From Hippasteria phrygiana (lineage: Eukaryota > Echinodermata > Asteroidea > Valvatida > Goniasteridae): a stretch of DNA of 64,000 bases. Position numbers and translations under genes: made by a program. The notes below the pieces were generated by a model. The model worked only from the letters and a program-made list of their open reading frames with translations. It was not told where the DNA came from and made no database searches. Position 1 is the first letter of the stretch. Each line of letters starts with the position of its first letter. The DNA is taken from contig JAZGUH010000560.1 of assembly GCA_037893225.1 (NCBI GenBank), positions 62,001 through 126,000 on the forward strand, in the 5' to 3' direction. Shown one piece after another: positions 1-11,035 of this stretch.

Positions 1-3000
1 GAAAAGAAAACCAAACCAACCAAACAAACAAACAAAAAAACAAACAAACACCCAACAAACCCGAGCGAAATTTCCCCGCAATTTTATTGATATTTTGCCT
101 TGGTGGTCACTTTTAAGGTATGAGTATAAAATCGGAATCCACAAGGTTTTCCAAAAAGGGCGTGTGCAAAATTTCTTAACTTCGTGTGGGAAATAATACG
201 TTCGTTTTGTTTCTTAATTCACCTTGTATATAGCCTACAGAGGGAAAGGAAACTCGAGTCATGTTGCGTCAACTAAAGAGTTCTAAATATAGAAACAAAT
301 CCCCTATAAATATACTTAATTTTGCTTTAGCTGAAACTTTGGTTAAGTTTCAAGAGTGGTTTGTTTTCGCTCAAACATCAATAGTTCTATTTCTGTATTG
401 TGTGTTTCGTAATGCGATTTTCCTTAGCATGGCTTTTTAGAAACCTATACTCGGATCGATTGCGATATCTAAATGCCATTGGTAAAGTGGAGATAATAGT
501 GATGCAACAATTCCCGAGAATGGTAGCTTCGGGAGACATTCCCATAGATTCGTGTACACAGTTTACTCACCAATTCTAAAATAACCCTATTGATCTATAT
601 GAACGAGAAACGTTGAAAATCTTAATTTGGGTGCATTTCCAACCCTTGCCATTTTTGAAACTACAACATTGCCTGCTACAAAAAAGGTTGCTGAAGCATT
701 GCAGAGGCTTTAAAATGTCTCCCTAAGTAGCCATGTCTCCCAAAGTGAATATATAGGAAAATAACGTTTTCAACTGAAAACCCATCGGAGATAACTTTTA
801 AAGGGGCGGGAAATATAATTTTAAATAGCCAAAGAAATAATGCTTACATGAGGCTGAAGACATATTAACTGCATTGGATTTTCCCAGGTTTCCGATACTG
901 CAGCACCATTATATGACAGTATTTCACTTTCATGTATACATTAGATTCTCGTAGTTTGTTCAGCCTTTGTTCCATTTCCTTACTAACTGTACTGGCTCAT
1001 TAGGCCTAATATTTATTTCACAGGACGAAGTCAAACATAACTTTTAAAACTATACTGATAATTGGAAGACGCGTGAAATAATCTTTTAATGGTGGTCCGT
1101 CCTTTGGGGGTACATCACCCTGAATTTTCAAAATTTAATTGCTAATTTATGAGCATTAATATAAGTTATGAGATTTCACACAAATATTGGCCGACGATAA
1201 GTAACCGATTTAATAAGTTTCAAATTTTGAATAATAAGCGGTCGACGCTCCTAAATCCCACAGTAATAATGCATGCACAGCGATCAATCTCCGCGCGCAG
1301 CACAAAATGAAACAGTTAAGCCTGTTTTCCATATAGTCGTTATAATCGCCGACAGCAAGAGTCCCCGATGCAACGCCGATAAATGGAAACGCTTCATCGG
1401 GGACTTTCCCAACATGAACGGCGACAGTCGGCAAAGATAAACCGTGGCCAAGTTCAACTTTGCCGACTGTAGCCGTCGCGTCGTGAGAGTAGGCCCATTC
1501 AAATACACGTACTGGCATGCCGTGCATTCAACGATGTCTCTCACCGCTTGAGTGCCACAAATTTGACCCATTTTATCCTTTGACCAAGAAATATGAGCAT
1601 AAATGTAAGTAAAATAGCTGCCCGAATTGAAATCTATCGAAATGAAATATCAGTTTAGCTTTCAGAAAAGTACCAAAAAACGCCATTTCAGTGAGACATT
1701 TTCAAGCATTCGGACGCCATTTTGTTGAAAATTTTCAGCCGAATGACGTCCAGAACCGTCTCTGCCCGGACGTCTGCGACTTGCCATCTTGCGTGCTGTC
1801 GGCGTTCATTGCGATTACCGAATAGAGTGCACAGTGTAGTAACCTGTTCAAGAATACAGTTTGCTTCTATAATTCATCAACGGGGGGGAATCCATTAAAG
1901 GCGTGATATGGAATTGGCAGATCTGACAACACAGTTGCAGGCATAGGATTCAATATGCATGAAATAACAATCCGTCAACCCAGTCATGAGAAAATAGTGA
2001 GAAATCATTCTGATTTTATAGCAATGCTTTTTGTGCACGTTCATCGCGCGCTTCGAATCGATTGTTGAAATCGAAACAAACCATTGTATTTTCGGAGGTA
2101 TAGATACAATTTTCTCAAAGATGACAGCATTTCAGACGGACTTGTTTCTCAGAGGTATCGGTAGGCCTACTGGTACTATCTATATAAACAGTCAGCTTTC
2201 AGGCAGAAAATAATTATGTTCATTTTTATCATTACTAAGCAACATTATACCTTTATGTTCAAAATATCAGACAGAGCACGGACATAGTGGCTTTAATGCA
2301 ATGTTCCTTTCTTGGCGTTAATAATTTATTAGTGTGTTACAAAGTCAAGGACGAAATAAACCCCTGACGTCGTAATTATAGTTCAAATGTTCAAAAGGTA
2401 ACCAACTGTATCCCGACTTGTCTGAGTGTGAATTATTCAACACAACTTCACGGAAACATTTTTAATGACTAGGATAGAGCGATAATGTCTACGCTGCATG
2501 CAGTGCATGCGTGCACCGTCCTTGGCATTTTAGCCAGGTGCAAACAGCTAAAGAGCAAGAATATCACGTGGTCTTAAAAATTGTGTTGGAATTTTTTTTC
2601 AATTGTTATGATTATTTATTTGACCTTAACAAAACTAATACAACAAAATACAAACCAAAAGAAAACGGCTACTAGAATTACAAGACAAAACAAATCAAAA
2701 CGAATACGTTGGTACAAAAATATAGCCGACAGGCAACATTATGTGACAGGTATGAAGTGACACACCGGAATTTTGCCTTAATATTTTTTTTCTAACTACA
2801 TGTATTATTCATATACTCTTTCTTACACATAATCTAAATTCAGATTCACTGAACACCCTTAATGTTCGGTTTTGTTGGGTTTGGTTGGTCATGGTCATCT
2901 CTTCGGCAAAATTCATCCCTGATTTGTCGAGGACCAACTTAACATGTAGGCCTATCTCTGTCTTCACAAATCAGGCAGAGAGCAATAAACCACTGCGTTG

Positions 3001-3007
3001 CCAATAC
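1..3007. other. Intergenic, no gene recognised
   Basis: Noncoding AT-rich DNA. The first 60 bases are A/C-rich low complexity (caaacaaa). Apart from the twin hairpins annotated at 1361-1475, I see no coding exon, RNA gene or complete transposon. Short ORFs here have no recognisable domain. Confidence 0.6.
1361..1475. repeat. Two adjacent GC-rich hairpins
   Basis: GTCCCCGATG (1361-1370) is perfectly complementary to CATCGGGGAC (1395-1404). Fifteen bases later an 18-base arm (1419-1436) pairs 17/18 with 1458-1475. Both sit in a GC-rich island within AT-rich DNA. Function is unknown; they could be the core of a MITE whose outer ends I cannot define. Confidence 0.6.
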
Positions 3008-3258
3008 CTTGGACGCAGTGGCGTAGCTAAGGGGGGTGGGGGCAAGGGGGCCGGGGGAACTGTCCCCCCCCCCCCTGTGGGAACTCTTGCCCCCCCCCCC
3101 CCTCTTGCCCCTCCCCCTCTGGAAAATTGGGATATGCGTTACTATAGCGAATTTGCGTTACTATATGATTTACTATAGCGAATTTTCCCCCTTGAAAATA
3201 GCCATGCCCCCCGTTTGCCCCCCTCTAGGAAGAGCCTGGCTACGCCACTGCTTAGACG
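3008..3258. mobile_element. hAT-like MITE with 8-bp target duplication
   Basis: The element runs from CAGTGGCGTAGC at 3016 to GGCTACGCCACTG ending at 3250. It is flanked by CTTGGACG (3008-3015) and CTTAGACG (3251-3258), an 8-bp target duplication with one mismatch, as expected for hAT transposition. The interior is G-, C- and pyrimidine-rich, with C runs near 3064-3100, and has no transposase. The proline-rich ORFs here are by-products of the C runs. Confidence 0.8.
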
Positions 3259-5280
3259 TGCTTAAGATCCCTTAATTATAGTGCCACATAAAGATGCCAG
3301 TAGGGCGACTAATCGATCAGCTTGGTGAACATAAAACGAAAATACGAGCGCATAAATACGTATGACGGGAGCATAAAAGTGTAATAATAACTCAATGTAC
3401 CCGTAATAATAACTTAATATACATGTATATGGAAGGACACGAAACTTTTCAGGACCGCATTCCCTCGGGCTAGCAGTCTTAGGCCAAAACAAATTGTTTG
3501 GTTGTCCTCCACACCCGTTCGCCAGTGGGGGGCGGGCTGGCGGATTATTATTATTTTTATTTTTTTACATTCCCCGGAAGTCAAACTTCCAACAATACAC
3601 AAAGTAAATAGAACAAACACACAAATGTTGTTAGGCCGATAAACAGTTTAATATACGTAATACGGCTGCCTCTTCAGCGATGGCCGCCGGGTCCTTCACT
3701 CTATCCGAACAACACATATACCGTCGCCCTAAGGCTGCCAGTGCTTACACTGTCTCCTGGGGCTCAATGTCACTCTATAGACCACTTTTTGGTGGGCGCG
3801 ACCTTTGTGTGTTTCAGCTGTATTTGAGCTGGCTCAACATTCGACCAAAAACCTCACGAAGTTTCGGTGTGGTAGCCACACTGCACATACAATCAAACAA
3901 GACTTTTACACCCAGTTTGCAATGAATGCTGAGCGTGTAGACGCCATCTTGGCTTCCCCTGTGCATATACACAGTCAGCTGATGTTTTTGTTTGAATATT
4001 TATTATTTAATCGTTTGTGTAAATATACAACAAAAACATTCCAAACTAAATATTAAGATATATAGTGATTAAAGAATATAATTAGAAAAATTTTGAGATT
4101 TTATTTTTTCAAAATTGAACCTACTTTGAGGTATCTACTATTCGCTTTTCATGATATTTAATATTCGTGCCGTAGGCCTACTCCTTGCATCACTCAGTAG
4201 CTACAGCCCTGAATAGTCTTGTCGTAGATGTGCAAAGTTGATCCGTGTGTCATTGGCTGCATGGCTAACTTAAAAGAACACTTTGTGTTAGATAGAAACA
4301 AGAACGAAAACCCGATTTTAAATGTGTTCCCGATAAAATAGCTCTGACTGATTTTATGCGGGAATCATGTTACAAGGGGTCGTTGGATTCTAAATCTGTG
4401 TGATGGTAGCTATGTAGAGAGAGAAGACCTCAGTGCAGTTGCCAATAGCAACAGCAGCCGAATCCCTGACGAGAAAGCGGGTGAAGCAGCCAGATTACTA
4501 AGTAGATTTTGGCTGACTGGCCATGTTCCTGCCGTATCAATTCTCCATTAGCGTTAGAATGACATTTCCATGGTAACTTCAGTGGGATTCTCGATGGTAC
4601 TCTGCATAACAAAAATCATAGGATTATATTTGTGATATGGTTAATTTTTAACTGATGGTACATTTTATTTCTTATTTTAATAAATTTCTTAAACCATATC
4701 ACAGCACAGTGTGGCTTCCTTTGTTAGGAAACTCCAGATTTTTCTATTTTTGTTTGGGAGGGGGAAATAGTGTTATCTATTCACGGTTGCATTAAAATTA
4801 CATTAACATTTAATTAAATATAAATATTAGTCATTAAACACACTTATAAATACAAATTCAACTAAATTAAAATATGCACTTATGAAAACACGAATTACCA
4901 CATGTCTATTTGGTATGAAGTCATGTTAGAAATCATATACTTTACGAGAGGTTTTAATGTTGTTTATGCACTGAGCAGGCCTAATTTTAGTTGGAGGTTC
5001 GTATCAAAACCTTGAGGTTGGGAACTGATTCAGGAATTTTGCCGGGGAATCATACCGGTACATTTTCTCGAAAAGTTGACCCTCAAAAATCAAAAGCGTC
5101 ACATAATTTGATAAACGGGGAGGAAGTGATAAACGACCCCTAAAAAGTTTCTGACAAAGAGGAGGTGTGGGTTCGACTCCCTCTCTCAGCCCCCGGAGAT
5201 ACTCACTCGAAGGCTCGACCATCCAGAAGAATCCTTGTTTAGCAGCTAAGAGGTGTATCCACCTCCGAACCTCGTAGACC
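3259..5280. other. Intergenic, nothing recognised
   Basis: AT-rich DNA without recognisable exons. An ATG at 3680 in fair context opens an 81-codon ORF with no known domain. I regard it as probably fortuitous. Confidence 0.5.
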
Positions 5281-5514
5281 CCGTTCCCACTAGATCCACC
5301 AATTGGGGGATCTGATCCACCTTTTGCCAAATTGCCGGATCAGATCCCCCAATTGGTGGATCAGATCCTGCAATTGTGTTAGTGGGAACGCTAACCGTTA
5401 TAAGGTGGATCAGGATCTGATCCACCTTTCTTGATCCACCTAAAGACCAGGATACAGATCCCCCAATTGGTGGATCAGATCCTGCAATTGGTGGATCACG
5501 ATCAAGTGGGAACG
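5281..5514. mobile_element. Palindromic element A (GATCC vocabulary)
   Basis: The left end reads CGTTCCCACTAGATCC and the right end reads GATCAAGTGGGAACG, which are inverted ends. A further end-like motif, AGTGGGAACGCT, lies internally at about 5381-5392. Nearly all of the interior is the words CCAATTGGTGGATCA and GGATCAGATCC in both orientations. No coding potential is seen. It is grouped with the elements at 6578, 15092, 37411 and 55388 by construction rather than by interior sequence. Confidence 0.7.
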
Positions 5515-6487
5515 CAAAATATAAGACATTTCTTTGAAGCTCAGATGAAATAGGTTAGCTCTAACTTCACAGTGAATTATTTGATGATTATGCGATACGA
5601 GCTGTGTTCTATCCCCAAATCTTGCGAGAATAGGGAAATGGCCCGCCTGTTGCTTTGTATAATTATTCACGTAAATGATACTCTGCCAATGTGTAATTCA
5701 GAGATCGGAGATCTTCCTTTTTATAATTATTAATTAGTTACTCTCTCTACTCGTGTTCTCCACCGCGGAAAGCCTTGAATTACACAGTCTAGATATTTTC
5801 ATAAAATCATATTTTGCGTTTTCTGATGCAGCTAACCCATAGGTTCAGAACAAAACGTATCGATCATCAAATGCTCAATATACTAACCTATCGTGTACAC
5901 AATAAACGTATTATCTCAAATCATTGGCGTTTCCATATGGAAAAAGTTTGAATTTGGAGTGATTGAGTTCTTACTGGAGTTTCGTATCAGGTTTTGAAAG
6001 AAAACATTTGGAATTTATTGTATTAACTTGGTCTCTATTCTTATGATAATCTGATATATTTATGATATTATGAAAATGTTTGGTTACAGTTGATAAAATA
6101 TTAGCCTTTAAATTGACATTTAAAAAGCACCTTTATAAAAGGTTCAAAGTACATTTCTTATGGGATATACATTACACTAACTACATATATCTCAAAAAGT
6201 ACAGAACCATCACGAAATATGGTGTTCAGTGATTTCAGTAGTTTTATCGCAAACAGGTATACAATGTTTGTTTTATTAATTTTGTATTAACCCGTGCTTA
6301 GGGCAAAATCATTAGTGACAAAAACTTCAATGGTTTTAGCAAATTTGTAACATTAGCTCTCGTGTAAATATGCGAGCACTTACGCACCTGAAACAAAGTT
6401 CTTAGACGATACCCAGCACGATACGGGGCATAATGGTACCCCCTTCTGTCCCTATATCCTATACACACTCCAGACTATTGTTACCTA
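5515..6487. other. Intergenic, nothing recognised
   Basis: AT-rich noncoding DNA. I see no exon, RNA gene or transposon ends. Confidence 0.5.
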
Positions 6488-6577
6488 GCACATCCCCCTA
6501 GATTTCTGAAAAGAATTCCTGAGATTCCGGGAACACAATGACTAACACAAAAAAGGGGGGAGGGGTTCCTTTGCCCC
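6488..6577 (+). repeat. Dispersed repeat G1, copy 1
   Basis: It contains AATTCCTGAGATTCCGGGAA, then a segment ending in AACACAAAA, a G-rich stretch and a GGTTCC motif. The same order occurs at 37648-37735 (plus) and 9640-9760 (minus), so this is a three-copy repeat family with a variable G tract. It directly abuts the element at 6578. Confidence 0.7.
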
Positions 6578-6860
6578 AGGCCTTTTCACAACACGGGTCA
6601 ATTACGCTACCTTTTCACACTACCCAACGCGGTTGCACTGGTCGAACTCAACCCAGAGGTGTTTTCAACACGAGTCAAACTTCTCTACACTGGTCGAGAG
6701 CTCTCAACCCACCTCCCGAGCAGGGTTGAGTTTCAACCCGGGTTAAGCGCTCTACACGGGTCAGTACCGTGTTGAAATGTTGCAGTGTGAAAAGGTCAGT
6801 CCAGTTAACACGGGTCGGACCCGGGTCCAACACCCAGATTTATCGTAGTGTGAAAAGGCC
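6578..6860. mobile_element. Palindromic element B (ACACGGGTC vocabulary)
   Basis: The ends are AGGCCTTTTCACA and TAGTGTGAAAAGGCC. Second inner copies of the same end motif occur at 6610-6622 and, inverted, at 6784-6795. The interior is built of ACACGGGTC and CAACCCGGGTT words in both orientations. The terminal motif is shared with the element at 37411 but the interior vocabulary is not. No target duplication is visible. Confidence 0.7.
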
Positions 6861-7658
6861 CACGTAACAATCTCAACGTCGCAATGTACAAACAGAAAGT
6901 ATACGACAGCGGTGTATAATTATATACATGTATCTTGCAAAAATAACACTTGCAATATTACGCAAGCAAACACCTGCGAAATATTTTTCAGCAGTAACTA
7001 TAGATCTTGTTTTCCTTACAAAGAGTAAATTTCAAACGCTCACAGGTAGATCAACATGGACGGTTTGGGAAAGATGATAATTATATCATATTGTTCAAAA
7101 GGCAGTCCTTTTTAGAATTTGTATCCGGGTATTTTAAGATCCGATTTGGCCGTGCAGTTTAATTAAGCTATTAATAGAGTCCACGAATAATAACTGAATG
7201 ATATTTCATATAAGGTAAACATAATGGGGATCTCAGCCTACAAACATTGAATAGACAGAGGTCGGTTAAATATAGAGTCGCTCTTTGAAGACAGAAGGAC
7301 CAAAGTCCGCGCCAAGAGAAAATGGATGCTGATCTTCTTCGCTTGATTGGAACGTACGGTTTGATTGTATGGTATTGGGCCTGCGGTGTATGGTGTATAG
7401 AGGAATCCCACAACGACGAGTTTAGCGCCGATCTGCGCACTTCCGCGTTTGAAAACGAGGATCTCAATGTCACAGTAAACAACTTTATGCTAATCGTGCG
7501 CCTGCGTTGCCTTTTATGGCCTGATTAATTCATGCATGAATGAATGTGCTGAAAAGCGTTGTTTTGTTTGCCACTGACATTCTCGCTTTCAACCCGGAAG
7601 TGCGCAGAAGGGGCTAATGTGAAATTCCTCTATTATTAGACGACGGCGTGACATGTTT
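6861..7658. other. Intergenic, no assigned gene
   Basis: Mostly AT-rich. A 68-codon ORF at 7322-7528 has a Kozak-like start and a hydrophobic N-terminal stretch, but I recognise no domain and an overlapping antisense ORF is longer. I do not call a gene. Confidence 0.4.
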
Positions 7659-7954
7659 TTCAAAGCGGGATCCGGGAAAGAAATTAGTGGGTTTTTTTCT
7701 TTCTGGTAGGGGCCTACGTCTAAAGTTGCAAACCAGAAAAGCAGAAACCCTACATGTCTTATTTTGCCTATGGGTAAGAACAAAACAAAAGAGGTTAAAT
7801 GGCGCCACCAACGGTGAGAAAGTGTGTCACCCCCCTCCCCCCCATGTAAATTTATTTTCGCAGACGAAACATTTTGGGAGTCACCTTTCTGGGCAAATTT
7901 CAGAACCCCCCCCCCCCCCCCTCCCCCTTGGAAAAAATCCTGGATCCGCCCCTG
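7659..7954. mobile_element. hAT-like element with ATCCGCCCCTG right end
   Basis: The right end TCCTGGATCCGCCCCTG (ending 7954) is the inverted form of the CAGGGGCGGATC end type seen intact at 25467. The left end, near AAGCGGGATCCGGG at about 7665, is degenerate, so the left boundary is approximate. A C run (about 7906-7921) lies just inside the right end. A solitary copy of this right end also occurs at about 38279-38297. Confidence 0.5.
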
Positions 7955-8200
7955 TGTTGCCTCATGATGGAACAACATGCTTGTTGAAAGAATGCTTGCA
8001 TTCTAAAAAAGAAAAAAAATAATAAAAATCCGTTGCATGTGGAAGAACTAAAATCTGGTTTTTGTGTCACCTGTGATGATACAAATGAGGAAATTTGCTC
8101 ATTTGAATCATCCCAAGTACCACATTTTACTTACTTCGTGCGCGCGGAGTTGTTGTTTGTGGTTGTTGTTGGTTTTAGCACTGATAACAATACAAGTATA

Positions 8201-8775
8201 CGAGGGTCGGCTGAAAAGTTCGTAGGTTGACTCTGAAGGAGTAATGCCAGATCAATCAGTTGAGATCAATGAAACTTAGCATGCATTTATTTCAACCCTT
8301 TTGATAACTAATTGCATTGTTTGTTTCCAGGTAAGGCCGTATTTGGTGGTTCGTAGACGACTTTGTAAAAATGGACAAAATTTGGCATCCAAACGACCTT
8401 GACCTTCTTTGGAGGGGGTGAGGACGTGTGTTTCCACTGCGTTGTGTCTCTGGCTCAAAGTGATGGACCCAGCACTCATTCTGGCTAAGGAAACGTTCGA
8501 CAAAATTAGCTGGATCTGCTTCAAAACTCTCCAAGTTATCCCTTGACATGACCAGCCCGGTGCGCTTTTTATCAGGTATCAGAAGACGCGACACCCACCT
8601 AGCAGAAACGTTGTACATTCCAAGTTCTGTACTCCGAATGTTCTCAACTCTCTCACGGGAGATTCCAACAACATGCAATTAGTTATCAAAAGCGTTGAAA
8701 TAAATGCCTTTTTAGGTTCATTGATCTGGCATTACTCCTTCAAAACCAACCTACGAACCTTTCAGCCGATCTTCG
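8201..8775 (-). mobile_element. Internally deleted mariner transposon
   Basis: The ends read CGAGGGTCGGCTGAAAAGTT at 8201 and the inverted form at 8775, each bordered by TA (8199-8200, 8776-8777), the mariner target. The inverted repeats continue about 105 bp inward, with an indel, through the segment GCATTTATTTCAAC. That is far longer than the roughly 28 bp usual in mariners. The element is 575 bp against about 1.3 kb for a complete one. It carries part of a transposase on the minus strand. Confidence 0.9.
8292..8678 (-). pseudogene. Mariner transposase fragment, catalytic D lost
   Basis: The conceptual product contains ISRERVENI, the linker-like SARWVSRLL.PDKKRT, the stretch EADPANFVERF and ECWVHHFEPET, all characteristic of mariner-family transposases. 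In intact members the acidic residue just before ECW is the first catalytic aspartate; here it is asparagine (NECW). After the PET motif the similarity shifts into another frame, and the regions carrying the second and third catalytic acidic residues are missing. This copy therefore cannot encode an active enzyme. The call comes from recognised motifs. Confidence 0.85.
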
Positions 8776-8814
8776 TAGTATCATATCGAGACCTGTTATA
8801 GCAGAGCCGTAGCC

Positions 8815-8856
8815 TGCCTCGAGACTGAGGGTTCGTCAAACCCCGGAGTGGAACTT
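8815..8856 (+). repeat. Dispersed repeat R3, short fragment
   Basis: The segment around GGGTTCGTCAAACCCC matches the core of the repeat at 10711-11035 and 32868-33400. Only about 40 bases are preserved here. Confidence 0.5.
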
Positions 8857-8969
8857 TACCTAGCTCTTGGATTTTGCTAAAACCTGTAAAATGCATTACG
8901 TTTTGGGCGCTACAGTGACTAAAGAGTTAATATTTTTTAATTGGGGGATGGGGGGGGGGGGGGGGGGGG

Positions 8970-9152
8970 GGCTGCCCATTAGTGTTGTCCACCAAAATTA
9001 TATGGGGTGGGAACATAATCCCCTGTTCCCAGGATCTCTTCACAGGCCAGTCATTCAACAATAAAAAACAAAACAACGAATGTTGGAGACTACATAACCA
9101 TCCCTTGCCAATGCTTCCTCGGAAGAATGCACTATCAATTAAACTTGTGATC
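8970..9152 (+). repeat. Dispersed repeat R1, copy 1
   Basis: The sequence from GCTGCCCATTAGTG through a segment with CCTGTTCCCAGGATC to CACTATCAATTAA matches the reverse complement of 28301-28498 over nearly its full length. A run of about 20 Gs immediately precedes it, as at several other repeat boundaries in this window. Confidence 0.75.
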
Positions 9153-9226
9153 AGAAAATTTGTAATCGATGTTTTTTGTGTATCTTGGAAATTTTTGAAA
9201 ATGTGTGCCGATCTTTGTGTATTTAG

Positions 9227-9375
9227 GTGCATGCATAAGCCAATGACCCATAAATTGTATACGACAAGGGGGTATTATTGGGGGGACATTGCCACAGCCA
9301 TCCCCTCCCCAAAAATATTGGGGGTGGGACGTGTTCCTCCGTCGCCGGGATCGCCGCCCATGGTCCACAGGATAA
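9227..9375 (+). repeat. Dispersed repeat R2, copy 1
   Basis: GCCAATGACCCAT, the GGGG-rich segment, and the word CGGGATCGCCGCCC recur in the same order on the minus strand at 43430-43545. No ends or coding capacity are evident. Confidence 0.7.
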
Positions 9376-9639
9376 TTTTCGGCACGGATTTACGCCAGTG
9401 GCATCCACTTATTTTCAAAAATAGTTATAAAGCCACGTGTGCATGGATGGGAAGGGACGGGACGGGTTATAACAGTGGTGTGATTCTTAACAGTGGTATT
9501 CATGCAACTATGTTCGGGTATTGTACTGCTGTCGTGTAGTTTCTTCTCTGTTTCAATAGGTTTAAAAAGTGCTCTCACGTAGTAACAGCTCAGAGGCCAA
9601 GTGGTTAAACGAGTCGTGTATCGATTCCTAAGCCCGTTT

Positions 9640-9760
9640 GAAGCAAGATATGGGACGGCGGGAACCCCCCCCCCCCCCCCCCCCCCACCTCTTTTGTGTT
9701 GGTAATTGTGTTCCCGGAATCTCAGGAATTCCTTTCAGATATCTGGGGGGATTGATTCCC
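9640..9760 (-). repeat. Dispersed repeat G1, copy 2
   Basis: Inverted copy of the repeat at 6488: a C run of about 21 nt, then TGTGTTCCCGGAATCTCAGG. The long C tract corresponds to the G tract of the other copies. Confidence 0.7.
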
Positions 9761-9829
9761 AGCCTTTCAGTATTTCCTTTTTTTTCTCCAGAAATGTGAT
9801 TGTAATTATTTATAAGAGTATTCATTTAC

Positions 9830-9961
9830 CGTCTCCAAACACCAACTGAACAGTGACTTGGCTTGGTCGATAAGCGCAGTGCAGCTGAGACCGCTCGTGA
9901 AGTCCAGGTAAGCATCTGCGTACAGGTTCATGGCACGTTTGGCTGACTCGGCAGTCAAGGC
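9830..9961 (-). CDS. Candidate coding exon, product unknown
   Basis: Read on the minus strand from just after an in-frame TAA (9962-9964), 44 codons stay open and end at a GTAAAT donor-like site (9824-9829). The peptide includes AKRAMNLYADAYLDF and ALIDQAKSLFSWCLET, an amphipathic helical composition. Third positions are G/C-rich, as in the myosin exons of this window. The weak point is the left boundary: an AG lies at the junction but no good polypyrimidine tract precedes it. I do not recognise the family. It could be a real internal exon or a gene fragment carried by a transposon. Confidence 0.3.
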
Positions 9962-10144
9962 TTAGGGTGCCGCCATGTTTCTCCCTTTTATGGTGCTGGA
10001 CCTTCGGGTTATATGGATGGTGGGGAAGGAGGTGTGATGGACCGGGATCCGATCTGTGATGGACCGGAATCCGAGCCCTGAATAGTCCTACATGGGAGCC
10101 CCGGCGAATCGTAGCACCTGAAAGCTTGGTCAACATCACATAAC

Positions 10145-10178
10145 TTTTGTTTGTTTTGTTTTGTTTTGTTTGTTTGTT
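10145..10178 (+). repeat. TTTTG/TTTG simple repeat
   Basis: Tandem GTTTT/GTTT units. A similar (TTTTG)n tract occurs at about 34893-34927. Confidence 0.9.
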
Positions 10179-10710
10179 CAGGCATGACACCAGAGTGATT
10201 ATACCTTTTGATTCATTTATTCTAAAGGTAGGGACTATACAGGAAAAAAATAATTGAATGTTTTGTCTGTCTCGCCGGGTTTTTCTCTAATTATAAATTA
10301 TTATGTTTAAGGACATTTTAATGGAAGCTTCGACTTCTTAGAATATGCACCCATGTCTGTGCCCGCATTTCTGTTTCTTTTCTTTTCTTGTATTGAGCAT
10401 TCAGTATAATTATTTTCAACTTAAGGGCAATTCGATCCTCTCGGTGTTTCATACCCCTGCCTAGTATTACGTGGCGCACCGGTAGGATTTGACTTGGGGT
10501 GGGGGTTCAACATTTATTTCGTAGAAAACACCCCCCCCCCCCCTCAATTTTTGAATAAAGTTAGGCCTACCACCAAAAACTACTAGCCCGGGAAAATCAT
10601 GTCGAAAAGCTCAGTGGAGGTGGGTGGGTGGGTTGGGATCGGGGTCGGTCTTGTTAGGCCTCTTCTGACGTTGGCGGCGCCATTTATACATGTATTGGTG
10701 TATACTACTC

Positions 10711-11035
10711 GGATTGTTTTCCATTTTCTGTTCAATATCGACCTAAAAACAGATACAATGTGCCACGCCCGTTCCCTGCCTCGAGACTGGGAGTTCGTCA
10801 AACCCCAAAGTGGAACTTTTTGCATTATGCGCAACATTGTGAACACATGCAAAAGTACGTTTCACGAAGTGCTTAAGTGTCAGACGCCGGAATTGCTTGA
10901 TTGAACAAACAGCTTGTGTTTACAACTCGAAGGCTAATTATTTTTTCTGAATATTTTTGGGGCCGATCGTGTGGATTTTGTGTTCTTTATGATTATTATT
11001 ATATTCTTTTTCTAAACGGAACTCGTCACCGAGCG
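10711..11035 (+). repeat. Dispersed repeat R3, copy 1
   Basis: It shares long collinear similarity with 32868-33400, including TTCTGTTCAATATCGACCT, GGGTTCGTCAAACCCC, the CACGAAGTGCT segment and GGAACTCGTCACCGAG. The second copy carries an extra 170-bp insertion. No coding capacity is recognised. The terminal GAGGGTGGGGG here corresponds to a 27-nt G run in copy 2. Confidence 0.8.

Noticed and set aside
3680..3925. ORF starting MAAGSFTLSEQ in fair start context
   Set aside because: No domain, no downstream exon, and an overlapping frame is as long.
7322..7528. 68-codon ORF with Kozak-like start and hydrophobic N-terminus
   Set aside because: A longer antisense ORF covers it, and no promoter, splice site or family supports it.
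8895..9064. Glycine- and proline-rich ORFs over homopolymers (also at 3036, 7589, 31940, 41085, 57933)
   Set aside because: They are translations of poly-G/C tracts in repeats, with no independent coding evidence.
8982..9539. 185-codon ORF
   Set aside because: It runs through dispersed repeats R1 and R2 and has no recognised domain; its length reflects repeat composition.
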